Shown here: positions 10,669-22,246 of the stretch, piece after piece
Numbering within the stretch: position 1 is the stretch's first letter
Layout: each line of letters opens with the position of its first letter
Assembly: GCF_003597395.2 (NCBI RefSeq)
Contig: NC_133774.1
Span: forward strand, 38,572,185-38,636,184
Reading direction: 5' to 3'
Origin: Chelonoidis abingdonii
Taxonomy: Eukaryota > Chordata > Testudines > Testudinidae
DNA: 64,000 bases
Made by a program: the position numbers and the translations under genes
Notes under the pieces: generated by a model
The model's input: the letters and a program-made list of their open reading frames with translations, nothing else
Database searches by the model: none
What the model was told of the DNA's origin: nothing

Positions 10669-13600
10669 CAGGGCGGTCCAACATTTTGGCACCTGAGGCA
10701 GGGAGCTCAAATGACGCCCCATTTCCCCTCACTTGGGCTAAAACTTTGAAAGGTCTCAGTTCTGCCTTCTTCCTGTTCTACTCCTCTCATGGTATTGCTC
10801 TGCTACCTACCCCAATAAAGGAGAACTAACAACTTAAAATGCCTTGTCCAAAAATTTTAAGTAACACTTAACTTTCAAATGCCTGAACAGCAAATGTAGC
10901 TTTTCTTGTCTGCATAGTAAACACTGGCATTTTTGAATGTTTGAATAATCAAAGTGGTGCTCTGTGCCTTCTTGGTTGAAAAGATTTTAACTGCTTCCTG
11001 AAGGTCCACAGTCTGGGCTAGCTCATGCTTATTGAGATGGTTGCAAGGATGACCAGCCTTTCCTGTGACATTGTTGAGTGTAGATGTGTTTTTATTAACT
11101 TCAGCTTAGAGAAGCTGCGAAGAGCAACAAAAGCATTTGGAAAGAGGGTGGTCATCTTATTTGTGCGCATATATTCCAGAACAGCCTTTGGAATTGATCC
11201 TGCTGAAATGTATCTTGAAAAGGCTTCGTCATCACTAATCACTTGCATCATATCTTGCGAGTCATCATTTGTGTCACACTGTCTCTAGTGCCTCATTGCC
11301 TTGTGTAGAGTCTGCTCTCAAGTAGGAGTCGTTTGGAAATTCATGCAATCCCAATCATATGTGTGTTCTTGATGCTGCATTGAAATGTTCTTCAACTGAC
11401 TTGTACTCAATGCTGCACTGGTTAAAGAATTTCAATTTTGATTTGTTGGTTGGAGTCCTTATGGGATTATCCTGTCTTGTAATCAAATGTCTTTCGTCGC
11501 TGACTCTTGTATTCTTGAATGGGTGGGAGCACTTCAGTGTGAAATCCTGTCACCTTCTATGCATTTTTCAGAACGTTTTTGAATCCTTCATCTGACGTGG
11601 CAGGACTGTAGGTATGACTTTGCTTGTCAGTTGTTCCATTGCTCAGATATATAAGTCAACACTTGGACTCTCTGCTTACAACTTTTATTCACAGTATGTA
11701 TGCACAACATAAGCCACACAGAAATTTGAAGGTATGATGTTTCTGGGTGATTCCATTCCCTCTGCCACTGTCTTCCACAAACAGTTCCTGTCATAGCATT
11801 ATCCTCCATAAAGGCAACTATGGCATCATCTATCTTCCAATTTGTGTTTGATAGGTTTTAATGCACTTGACTTTCTATCTGTGTCCAGCTCAGTGGTTTC
11901 TGTCAGAGAGGATGTTCTCAGATGTTGCTTCAAAAATTTGCTATTGGTGAGTTCATGCAGAAAAAAATACATAGATGCTTTGAATTAATTTAAAATTCAG
12001 GCAGCCTCGCTAGAAGATGATGCTGCTCACTGCCACCACGTTCAATGAATGAGAACTGCATGGACAAAATAAAGCTGCAAGGTTTAACTCTCAATCCCTG
12101 TCTGCACTCCTCTGTTGTTCCTCTCATGTTGGCACCATTATCGTAGCCCTGACCTCTCATGTCAGCTACCGCAATTCCCGTATCTTCCAGCTTTTTAAGA
12201 AGCATATTTGCCATACCAGCTCCTGTACTTTCATCAATGTCAATACATTTTAGAAAATGCTCTCTGACAGTCACCATTGCAGGGACATTTTTCACTAGGC
12301 TCTGTTGTTACAAAACGCACCATTAAAGTCATTTGTTCCATATGCCTGATGTCAGGTATGCAGTCCAGAATAAGAGAGTAATATCTTGCTGACTTCAGAT
12401 CTGTCACAATCTTCTGTTTGACTTTTGTTGCCAGTAACAGTATGATCTCATTTTGAATTGTTTTTCCAAAGTAGTGGTGTGTGAACATTTATTGGGTGGT
12501 GACTCTTCTTAGATGCTCCTGGAGTACAGCCATCAGCTCCACAATTTTAAGGAAGTTTCCATTGTTTGGCACATACAGCTGATCTGAAGTGCCATGCAGT
12601 GCTAGGTTTTGGGTAGCAAGCATTTTCACAATGGCAATGAGCCTTTTCAGAACATTTTGCCAGTAAAGAGACTCTGATGCAATCTTGTCTTGATGCTGGT
12701 CGTCTATGGTGGCCTTTAACCTTAGTCTCATCTCAAGTTCTTTTCACCTATGGAATGCTCTCTGGTGATTTGCTGCCTTCTCATGGCGTGCCAGATTTCT
12801 AGCCAGATTTTTCCAGTCCTTTGTTCCTGTAGAACCCAATGTGGCTGGAACATTAGATGGGAAGAGTTTGCAACAAAAACAGTATGCAGCATTCTGAGTT
12901 TTTTAGTACATAAGCCATGCACTCTCCACTTTATCACCATTGGGGATTTCACACCAGTAATGTGTTGGATGGAAACTTCTGTTTTCATTGTCTTTGGGGA
13001 AAAGATTTTTTACTTGCTGTGGCCCATGTATTACAAGCTGTTTCTTGTTCCTCCACCACACTCTTCTCTGATCTACACTTTTCTTCAAGAATGGTTACAT
13101 CCATTTGAGATGGAAATATGGATGCTGCAGTAGCTGCCAGGTCACCTGCACTCTGACTAACTGGAAGATCAGGCATCTCCTCACCATTCACGTCCTCGCT
13201 GGGGCTGGAAGGCTCACCATGAACATTTGTGTCTGTGTGTCTCAGGAGAGCTCCTTCCTGCTTAGACAGAAAAGCTTCCTTTGCTTGCTTGCCTTTTCTC
13301 AGTGCTGCCCCAGAGGGGCGTTTTCTTCTTTCACTCATGGCTGCTGTTCTGTGCTCTCAACACTCACTTGAAGGGGACAAATAAGCAGGCTGGTAGCAGG
13401 GTCTGAGTGAGGGAAGATACCAGCATCTTAAGGGCCTAACTAGCTCCTACTACTTCAGTTGACTGCCTGTTCTCCTCAAGTGGTTCAGGGAAGCAGCAGG
13501 AAACAGGAAGCTCCCTGAGAAGCTGATGTTAATCAGTCCAGGTTCCTAGGGATGCTAAATAAGAGTCTCCTCCTCCTTTCTCTCCCTGCAGCGCCTGCTG

Positions 13601-13831
13601 CTTTCTGTTATTCCCCCTCACCTTTTCTCCTGCCTTCCTGTTATGTGTCTTGTGCCCTCCTTCCTCCAGCAGAGCACTCCACCATCTCTGTGCATCTAGA
13701 GCAGAGAGAATAAATATGCACCAGCAATAGACACAATTTTCTGCACTGTGAGTCCTAGTGCTCCTCCCCTGCCCCCTAGTCTGGCACCTGAGGCGGCTGC
13801 CTCAGTTCACCTCATGGTAAGACCAGCCCTG
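10669..13831 (-). mobile_element. hAT DNA transposon, near full length (3,163 bp), inactive
   Basis: The ends CAGGGCGGTCC (10669) and GACCAGCCCTG (ending 13831) are inverted repeats of the CAGGG type. Flanking octamers CATGACTG (10661-10668) and CTTGAATG (13832-13839) agree at 6 of 8 positions, a decayed 8-bp target duplication typical of hAT elements. Subterminal sequence GGCACCTGAGGC occurs near both ends in inverted form. The interior holds a degenerate transposase gene on the minus strand. The mutated duplication and broken gene fit an old insertion. Confidence 0.8.
11018..13340 (-). pseudogene. Degenerate hAT transposase (ZMYM/DUF4371 type)
   Basis: The minus-strand order fits a hAT transposase of the ZMYM1-like group. 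The N-terminus (MSERRKRPSGAALRKGKQA) starts at 13,338. A TTF-type zinc-finger segment follows at 12,750-12,990 (WLMYSKTQNAAYCFCCKLF on joining adjacent frames). A DUF4371-like region is at 12,240-12,731 (NNGNFLKIVELMAVL and ARYYSLILDCIPDI). The DMRGQGYDNGANMRG motif is at about 12,110-12,165. A C-terminal dimerisation block with RSFSKLKLIKTHLHSTMSQE lies near 11,060-11,130. Frameshifts split it into six or more pieces, and most of the region between 11,260 and 11,980 is unreadable. It cannot make an active enzyme. Confidence 0.85.
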
Positions 13832-14089
13832 CTTGAATGTGCAGAGAAGAAATATCCACAAATAACTAGGGTCGAAATTTCAAACTTCATTTGTGCCAAG
13901 AGAAAGTGCACAGTCAAAAAGGGAAATTGTACTTCCAAACAAGTATTGGTGCAAGGAAATGTGACAACTGCATGGTCCATACTACATTTTGGATGTTCAA
14001 ATATAGCACTGAGTCTCGCCTGATAATAGAATAGGCAACCGTGATTTTAAGAGAACAAATCATGATGAACATGTTGACTCGAATTTCAA

Positions 14090-14729
14090 AATTAGCATGG
14101 AATGGAATGCAACAGATGTAATCTATCTTGATTTTAATAAAACATTTGATACCATGTCTGTCTCATTAAAATCTTCCCAATAAAATTAAAATTAACTTAG
14201 ATAAGAGCTTTGTCGCACAGACTGTAAACTGACTGGATCATGAACAAAATGTAACAATAAATAGTACCATATTAAGGGTGGACTAAGATGTCTAGTGGGG
14301 TTCTGCAGGAATTAAGGTTAAATATAATTTTAATAACATCTTTGTTAATGAATTGGAAAAGGAGTTACAGAATGTGTTAAATTTGCAGATGAACCTAAAT
14401 AGGGAGAAGTGATGAACAGAAGTGATAGGGAAATAATACAGAAGGAACTGGCAAGATCAAAAATAGTAGAGAAGATAGCAAAATTGCTTAAACCTGGAAA
14501 AATGAAAGCTAAAGCTAAAACATGTGGGGAAATATAATCCAAAACACAGAAGTTGAATAGACTTGAAAAGCATTTTTGGCAAAACAGGCCTAATGAAAGT
14601 AGCGAACAGCAAATGTGAGGTGAATTATATGATACGGCAGGAAAAAGTCAGTGTAAATCCTAAATCCTGGAGAAGCTACATTCCTTTGATTATATGCTCC
14701 CTAGAATATTACATTGAGTTCTGAACACC
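14090..14729 (+). mobile_element. CR1 LINE fragment, RT-to-3' region (degraded)
   Basis: Scattered matches to the CR1 sense strand: CAACAGATGTAATCTATCTT with GATTTTAATAAAACATTTGA (14,110-14,150), GTGGGGTTCTGCAGGAATTA, and AATGAATTGGAAAAGGAG. The segment ends in GAATATTACATTGAGTTCTG, where a MITE interrupts it. It continues for a short way after 14,950. Many indels; no frame survives. Confidence 0.55.
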
Positions 14730-14942
14730 CAGGGCCGGCTCCAGGGGTTTTGCCACCCCAAGCAGCCAAAAAAAAAAAAGCCTTGATCGCGATCTGTGGC
14801 AATTCAGCGGGAGGTCCTTCGCTCTGAGTGGGAGCGAGGGACCCTCCACCAAATTTCCACCGAATACCTGGACATGCCACCCCTCTCCGGAGTGGCCGCC
14901 CCAAGCACCTGCTTGCTAAGCTGTTGCCTGGAGCTGGCCCTG
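14730..14942. mobile_element. hAT MITE (213 bp) with perfect 8-bp target duplication
   Basis: The inverted ends CAGGGCCGGCTCCAGG and CCTGGAGCTGGCCCTG match at 15 of 16 positions. TGAACACC is repeated exactly at 14722-14729 and 14943-14950. The interior has GCCGCCCCAAGCACCTGCTTG and no coding capacity. It inserted into the CR1 fragment. Confidence 0.9.
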
Positions 14943-14948
14943 TGAACA

Positions 14949-14979
14949 CCCCATTGCCAAAAAGTTCTTGGCAATGGGG
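14949..14979. repeat. Perfect 12-bp stem hairpin
   Basis: CCCCATTGCCAA and TTGGCAATGGGG pair exactly around a 7-base loop. It directly overlaps the right target duplication of the MITE. Confidence 0.7.
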
Positions 14980-15059
14980 AAAGTGTACAGAGCCGAACAA
15001 CAAATAAGAATAAAGCATTTGGATAGACTGACATAAGTTATTATAGAGTGGGGGCTCTT

Positions 15060-18000
15060 ATAGGTGAAAATAACTTCATTGCCGGGGGCCCATTAAAGCC
15101 CTTCCAAACTCTTAAATCTCTGTGGTACTTCTGTGGGGGCACTGGAGGTGGAGCTTCTGTGCACCCTTGTACATAGTGGAGGGACTGTACACTAGGACAA
15201 AAAAGGCCAGTGCTAAGAGAGGGGAGGCCATTGGTAGTGACAAAGAAAGAGAATCACTGAATCCAATTTTGTGTGACCAAAAGGACGTGCATAGCTGGAA
15301 CTCTGTCCCCTTCTTAGCTCCCTGCACATCCTTGGGCTTTGTGCAAGGCAGAGTGAATTTCATTCTGCAAACACATCTGAAGTAGAGAAGAGGCAAAGTG
15401 AAACTAATGTGCAGTTATGGAATAGTTTTAAACAGGTTTTTTATTTCAAAATAACAGACAGTTTGATTAAAATAATGTGTCCCATGATTTTGAGCAGTTT
15501 TTAAACTATACATGAACAACTTGTATATGTTTTTCATAACCAGATCATGGCTTTTATATAAATGACTATTACAAACCAGGAGCTGTAATCACAATGCACT
15601 ACTGATGCTTTATTCTTCATCTTAGTATCATTGCTGGCCCCTCAGAGCAGCAGTGTTATTTTAACTACTGGTAGCTGGTTTAGCAAGTCTTGAATCTCAG
15701 ATCTGTGTGATATTTAACCTCTTCATGCTCAAAACTCTTTGATTCAAGAATGTGTTTCACATACATAGAGAGAGACCATATACTTTCAGAATGACCTTTA
15801 TTTTATATTGAGAGGGTAACACAGCATGAAAGAACAAAAGTAAGGTCTTCCTGAGAGAGCCCACAATGAGTGTATGTGTTCGTGTGTATCTTCTGTATCT
15901 GCTATGGACAGTAGTATATTCCTTATATATTTAAAGGTGTACACTGAAAATAGGTACAACAACTGCTTAGGTAAATACAACAAGGCTCCATTTGACATTA
16001 CTTTACTACTGTGTTTTTCAGTTGTATTGTTCAGACTTCCAAAGACAGTTTCTGCAATCAATGTAAACTGGTGATTAACAGGATCATTTATGTTGGGGCA
16101 TCTAGAGAATTAAACAACAGGGAAAGTCAAAAGATGTGCAAGAACAAACTGTATTTTAGTTTCAATGTTTTCCATGAATATTATTTTAATCATAAACACT
16201 TCTATTCCCTCTCCTTCCAAACCCTAATCTTTGATGATTGTGCATGCTGTGCATGTGTAATAGTAGCTTTGAAGGATCATAATTTAACAGCAAGTTTCTC
16301 AGTAGAGTGAAGATTAAACTGTACAGCCTTTTGTTCTTCTAGTGAGTTGCTAAATCACTTTGCATGGTATGACACAGCTCTCAGCCTTGTGCTTGACATA
16401 AAAACTCTCCATTAACATGTATTGTTACTATGCCCCACTGTGAAAAATGTGTTAAATTAGTTGGACTACACATAAGTAATCCTGACAGATTATGGCCACT
16501 GCTTTACCTTGTTCCAAGATAGAATTTTGTGTTTCTTCTTTGAGTCAGATAAATATTTATAACTTTAATTGGTACATTTTTATCACTTTATAAAATGTAT
16601 ATATGAAGCAGATTGGACATCTCTTACCCATTGATATTGAGCAAATTACTCATTGTTTTCCCCAAAATGTCTATGTAAACAGTTAAAGTCCATCAACCAT
16701 TAAGGCTAAAAGAAAAGAAATGATGGTAATAATGCAAAACAGAAAAAGAATGAAATGCTGTTGACTTTGGCAGATAATTTACTAACTATTATTAATTATA
16801 TTATCATCTGAGTTGATTCACACCTGCGGTCAAGGCCCACATAACCCTGAGAGGATCACAGAGTTTTATATTATAGTTCATACGTACCATCCTCTATATT
16901 ATAGAGGAGCAGCCTACAGAGTCCAGAGAAAGGAAGCTCAGCTCACACCAATGTGTTTCATACTGGGATCTGTACTCCTATGCCTCTATATTAGTCTTGT
17001 TTAAGTGCCAGCTGTAGAGTGCTGACCACACAAGATGAAGAACACAGTCATGTCCTTATCCTGATGGTCTTCCAGTCTAAACAAAGAGACATCACAAATC
17101 AGACACAAAATGTACAGTGAGGCATAAAAATGGAGCATAGGCATTTTTCTACTGTAAGACACGGTGACAGCATTTTGAGTGATAAGTGTTAGTAGTGGCG
17201 GTGCACAGCAGGACTCTTGCTAGTGCTGTATTGAATAGGGAAAGCGTTTCACATGTAGGTCACAGCAGGGAAGAAGGCAGGAAGCACAGGAGTGTTCCAA
17301 GTATACAGCAGATGAGAACATCAGCAGTATGATCTATTTTATGCAAATTAGGTGTGGCAGCAAGCTGCTGAATAGTTGTCCTAATTCCAACAATAAAATA
17401 TACATATTAATTATTTTTTCAGCATAATCATCTTTAGCTCACATTTCACATTTTCGGTAGCATATATCAGCCATCCTGTGAGTTAGCACTTGGGTATCAC
17501 AAGCGATTCCTCGTCTGAATATTGCAGATTTTCAGTGCATTTATTCAAAAACCTATTATACAGACATGTTGCAAACTGAAGCTGACTTGTAAATCCTTAA
17601 CAAAATTGCTTGTATGCTATTAGATTAGAATAAAATTTAATAGAAAATAGTCTTCATTGTGGGAAAGAAATCATCCATAAGAGCAGTGACCTATAATTTT
17701 CTGGAGGAAAACAATGCCTTATGAGGAAGTTAAAATTGAAAAACATATTGTGTCACTAACTTTGGGGGGCAATGCCTTAACATAATATAGTTGCTTTTAA
17801 AATTGAAAGACTTGAAATTCCCAGGTAAGATTGTACTTAAAAAAAAAAATCAGACATTTGAATACAAGGAAATTCACTGTTAACGTCAACCAAACAGTTA
17901 TAGGCTACACTTCCATTCCCCTTTCCATCCTGCACAGCTGTGAAATATAGAAACTGTTGCTGCTTTTTGACCCGCATGGCTAGTCAGAGTTCGGGGACCT

Positions 18001-18640
18001 GAGGATCTTCTGGCTGAAAGTAGAAATTGATGGTGTCTGGTATTTTTCTTGATGCAGTCTTGTTTATTTACAAGGGATGTACAAAGTCCTGCTTTCCTGA
18101 ATGCAGCAGGAATCAAGAACAAAAGGAGACATTTCTTAACTTATAGCCCCAAGCCTCTTTAGCCAACAGACCCAAAAGCTCACTCTCTCACTTTTTCCAG
18201 GGTCACAATGTGCTTGGCTTTTTTGCTTTTTACCTCTGCTTCTTTCTCTATTTTGTCTGTTCTCAGTTTCTGTGAGATCTGCCTTTCCCCACCCTCCTCA
18301 ACAATACTCAGAAAAAAAATGTTCTACCTTCACAGTCCACACCTCCTCAGTGGGCTCTGTTAGGCCTTATTTTACAGTTTGTGGTGTAAGTGATGCAAGA
18401 TATTGGGAAGCTTCTAAAAACATAAAATAATCTATCTCATAAAACCCCTTCTCTGAATGGCCTTTGACTTTCTAGTAAGATTCATACATCCCTATGTGAA
18501 GATTTGAGAGAGATGGGTTTAGTTTTGGTGAAGTTCAAGTCTGGAAAGCCGTTATTGCAGAATCCTTAAGACCAGGTCTGGGACATGAACGTTTTGCTTC
18601 TCAGATCCCATTGTGGGCTACAGGCAAAAGTTAGGAACAT
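15060..18640. other. RAB3C: Intron sequence without recognised features
   Basis: A/T-rich, apparently single-copy. No gene or clear transposon was seen; short open frames here have no recognisable similarity. Confidence 0.5.
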
Positions 18641-18870
18641 GAGAAAAAATAATACATGAAAGAAGAAGGGAAAGAGAAGCTGGGAGGAATGGAGAAGGGG
18701 CTTTAAAGGTGTGTAGAGGATGGCCAGGAGGTGGAGGAGAAATGGGTTAAAAGAGATCCCAGAGAAGGCAAAGAGAAATTGGGAGGCTGATGATGGGGAA
18801 GAAAGAAGCCCAGGAAAGGGCCGAGAGACAGAGAAATATGGAGGCCAGAGAAAAAGGGAAGAACAAGAGA
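18640..18870 (+). repeat. Purine-rich low-complexity stretch
   Basis: The + strand is almost entirely A and G in runs such as GAAAGAAGAAGGGAAAGAGA. The long minus-strand frame here is an artefact of this composition. Confidence 0.6.
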
Positions 18871-18871
18871 A

Positions 18872-20469
18872 TGTGATGGGTTGGACCCACCATCCAGGAT
18901 GACACCTGATGTGCTGGGGTCCCACTGGTTCCATCTGTTTCACCAGCCTAGGTTTCCTCACCCTGTCCTACCTGTGCCAGGTCCTCAGTCCTTCTCCAGC
19001 ACACAGGTAGGGATACATCCAACTGCAAATGGACACAGAAACACCTTGATCAGCTCTGCGTGGGAGGAATTAACTTGAGGGTTCACCCAGCACTCACATG
19101 CACTCCCCCTTTGGGGGGTAAACCCAAATTAATATTGTCTTGCGCTGTATAGAAAGATCTGCACAGCGCAAGCTCATAAAAATTTGCCCTCTCCCTCAAT
19201 GTGGAGAGAGAAATGCACAGCTTTTTGCCCACCCCCAGATATGAAATGCACAAACTAGGTTTTGAAATGAACGAGAAATAACTTTATTAACTATAAAGGG
19301 TAATTTTAAGTGATTATAAGGGATAGTAAACATAACAAAGCAGATTACTGAGCAAATAAAACAAAACACGCAAACTAAGCTTAATACACTCAAAAAACAG
19401 GTTACAAAATGTAATTTCTCACCCTAAATGTTGTTTTAGGCAAGTTGCAGGGTGGCTGTAGCTTAGAGTTCCAGTTATTTCTCTTTACAGACCGGACCCT
19501 TGTCTCAGACTGGACTCAACCCTTACTTTCCTTTCAGGTGTTTTTAGCAATCTTCCTTCCTGGGCAGGCAATGGAGGAGAGTCTAGATTGCCTTGCTTCC
19601 CAGCCTTAAATAGAATTTTAAAAAGGCGGGAAGCCTTGTTTCTAGTGGAAAAATACCAGCAGTGTCGAAGGTGGTATTTTGTACCAGGTGACATTATCAC
19701 ATGACCTTGTAGTGTCAGGGCAACCATGAGACAAGGTTAATTTGCAAGGTCCACAGGAAGGAACTCCTGGGAAGATGGGGGATCCACATCTTCGAAGACT
19801 CATTGTCTTTTCTGAATGGCCCATTAAGGCTGATTGCTTACTCTCTGGTGGGTGTTTCCCAAGCACATACCCACACAGTTGTAATTGTTACGTAGACAAT
19901 ATTCCTAACTTTAGATACATAAATGATACAGGCATACTAATTAGATAAACACATTCAGTAAATCATAACTAAGGCTACGATTTAGTCACGGGTATTTTTA
20001 GTAAGTCATGAACTGATAATGGGCAGTAAACAAACATTCACGGCCCATGACCTGTCCATGATTTATACCTGTGTTTAAATGGGGAGAGGGTGCTGGTGGA
20101 GGGCGCATTGGGGGGCATGTTGTTGGGAGAGGGGGGCACCTTGGGGCCAGCTGCTCCAGCTGCAGGGTGCCACAGGCTACTGCTTCTCCAGCCCAGAGCC
20201 GTGGACACACTAGCCAGCCGGGAGCCACTGCCTGACTCTGGGGCCACTCCAGAGCCAGCTGCTTGGGCAGTCCTGGGGTCAACCACACTGGCCCCTGCAG
20301 AAGTCACGAAGGTTGTATAAAGTCATGGAATCCATGACAGACCCAGAGCTCTATTCATAACCTTTTCAATGATACTTCATATGACCCATCTTGCATAAAA
20401 CATATCTTAGTTATGCCATATTCATACCATAACAATATTTCTATGAAGAATATGGGGTGTAACATCACA
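18872..20469. mobile_element. LTR-like element (about 1.2 kb plus insert)
   Basis: The termini TGTGATG (18872) and CATCACA (ending 20469) are perfect 7-bp inverted repeats starting TG and ending CA, as in LTRs. TGTGATGGGTTGGA resembles the start of a common turtle endogenous retrovirus LTR. No internal coding region adjoins, so this could be a solo LTR. A clean target duplication is not visible; AAGAG occurs near both edges. It is interrupted by a hAT element at 19970-20353. Confidence 0.5.
19970..20353. mobile_element. hAT MITE of the TAAGGCTA...GTCACGG family, nested in LTR
   Basis: It starts TAAGGCTACGATTTAGTCAC and ends GAGCTCTA, with flanking octamers ATCATAAC (19962-19969) and TTCATAAC (20354-20361), 7 of 8 identical. 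The ends are weakly inverted (about 13 of 22). The interior is GC-rich (GGGGCCAGCTGCTCCAGC). Its left end is shared with the element at 25322. Confidence 0.75.
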
Positions 20470-21949
20470 AAGAGGTCAGACTGAAGAGGCTGCAGCACAA
20501 GAAGCAGCTCTGTGCTCAGTAGCAGGACTCACTGGGAGACCTGCAGGAACTTAGGCAGGGAGCTCTTTGGGTTTTGTGAAGCCTGAATATGACCACAAGT
20601 GGCTGGCCATGCCCTGGAGGACACTGGGTGGAAAGGATATTTACATGTTTAGTAGATTAAAAGAATTGGCAAGAGGAGGAACGAAATTCGTGATGCCTAT
20701 CCCCCATATCCAAAGTGCCACACAGGACTATATACTTACAACCCATTGAAACGTCTGTTCTTCCTGTGTTGTGTTAATTGCACACCCAAATCCTTCACAT
20801 TAGCTGACATTACTGGGCTGGCATATACATATACACATATCATATTGGGATAATCGGAGAGCCATTAATATACTGGTGTGAAAATAGATGTCATTTAGGA
20901 TATGAGCTTTTTACTTTAGTGTTTAGCTCTTCTTTTTTTTCTGAAGGCACTAAACTCTTTCTGAATTGAGAGGTTAGAAGCTAGGGTCACATTTCCTAGC
21001 GTGTTGTTATCAAAACAAAATAAATGCATTCGATCAGGAGGTTAACTTACTGCTACCAGCTGAAAAGATTATAAATATCTTTTTATTCTTGTTATCTCAG
21101 GACAGGAATGTCGCTTGTGCTGTTCGTTTGTGAATTTGCTGCCACAAAGGCTTATGGCAGATTTTCCTGATAAAGTTTCCTTTCAGTCTTGTTCACTGGT
21201 AAAAATAAAATAATTTGACTTACAGTAGACCCATTTTCTACTGGAGTAGGGCATAGCTGTGATTTTCTGTGCAATACTCATTTTCTCTTAACTAGTCTGC
21301 TAGCAGCAAATGAACCAGAACTTCATTAATGTCACACCTGTCACACAGCTTCTGCATGTTCAATTTATCTGCCCCCCAGGGAAGGTAAAAAATGTAGCCT
21401 GTAGTTGGAAGATGCACACAGCAGGACCATGCACAAGGAAGATAAAGTTGATCAGTAGGAGGTATTGAGTCATTGATATTCTTCAGCGTCCGCCAGTGTG
21501 GGTTTATTTCACAACTAAAGTGCATTTTAAACTACATTTGCCCGTTAATTCAGACAGAATTGAGTTTGTGGAATGCTGTTTGACCAGCCTGGTCAATATT
21601 TATGCATCAAGGCCTGTTGCTGGAAAAATCAGTTTATCAACAACAGAATGTTTGGTATATCCCATTTCTACTACTCCCCCTACTTCTCAGTGGCTCCCAT
21701 TTCCTTCTCACTGTGTGGTGCTGAAGAAAAAGCATTTTTTTAAATTGGTTTGGTTCTTGGCACTCCTCAGCCTCCTCCTGTCCATGCTGGTTCACTGTCC
21801 CACTGTGGGGACTTACTCTGCTGTCTGTAACACACTATTTCCTCCTCCAAGATAGAGTAGAATTGAGCTGGACAGAGTAGATTCACTCAGCCTAGTTGAA
21901 TGGGACAGATGGACATCTCAGCACTAAAATCAGCAGTCATTAAACTAAC
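20470..21949. other. RAB3C: Intron sequence without recognised features
   Basis: No recognised gene or transposon. Several short open frames but none with domain-like content. Confidence 0.45.
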
Positions 21950-22094
21950 AGCTGTTTTGCGGCGGCAAGCGCTGGGAGGGATGTGGGAGAAGTGGAGCTG
22001 GAGCACGCTCAGGGGAGGAGGTGGAGCAGAGGTGAGCTGGGGCAGGGCAGGGAGCTGCCAGTTGGTGCAGAGCACCCACCAATTTTTCCCCATG
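21950..22094 (-). repeat. Inverted partial copy of the MITE at 22379
   Basis: AGCTGTTTTGCGGCGGCAAG ... TTTTTCCCCATG is the reverse complement of 22420-22564 with few mismatches over 145 bp. It lacks the first 40 bases of the MITE. Confidence 0.75.
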
Positions 22095-22112
22095 AGCACA
22101 CACACACCCCTA

Positions 22113-22246
22113 GAATGGAATCGACATGGGCAAGCACCTGAAGAAAAATACAAAAAACAATGCATGGATTACAGATGTCTATAGAAGGGGTTTGTCACTG
22201 TTGACAGATGTATTCTTCGGGTGCTTGCTCATGTCGATTCCATTTT
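22113..22246. repeat. Inverted repeat, 31-bp arms, Gypsy-like LTR edges
   Basis: The left arm (22113-22145, containing AATCGACATGGGCAAGCACC) pairs with the right arm (22213-22246, containing GGTGCTTGCTCATGTCGATT) with two mismatches. The right arm opens an LTR-like sequence. Confidence 0.7.
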
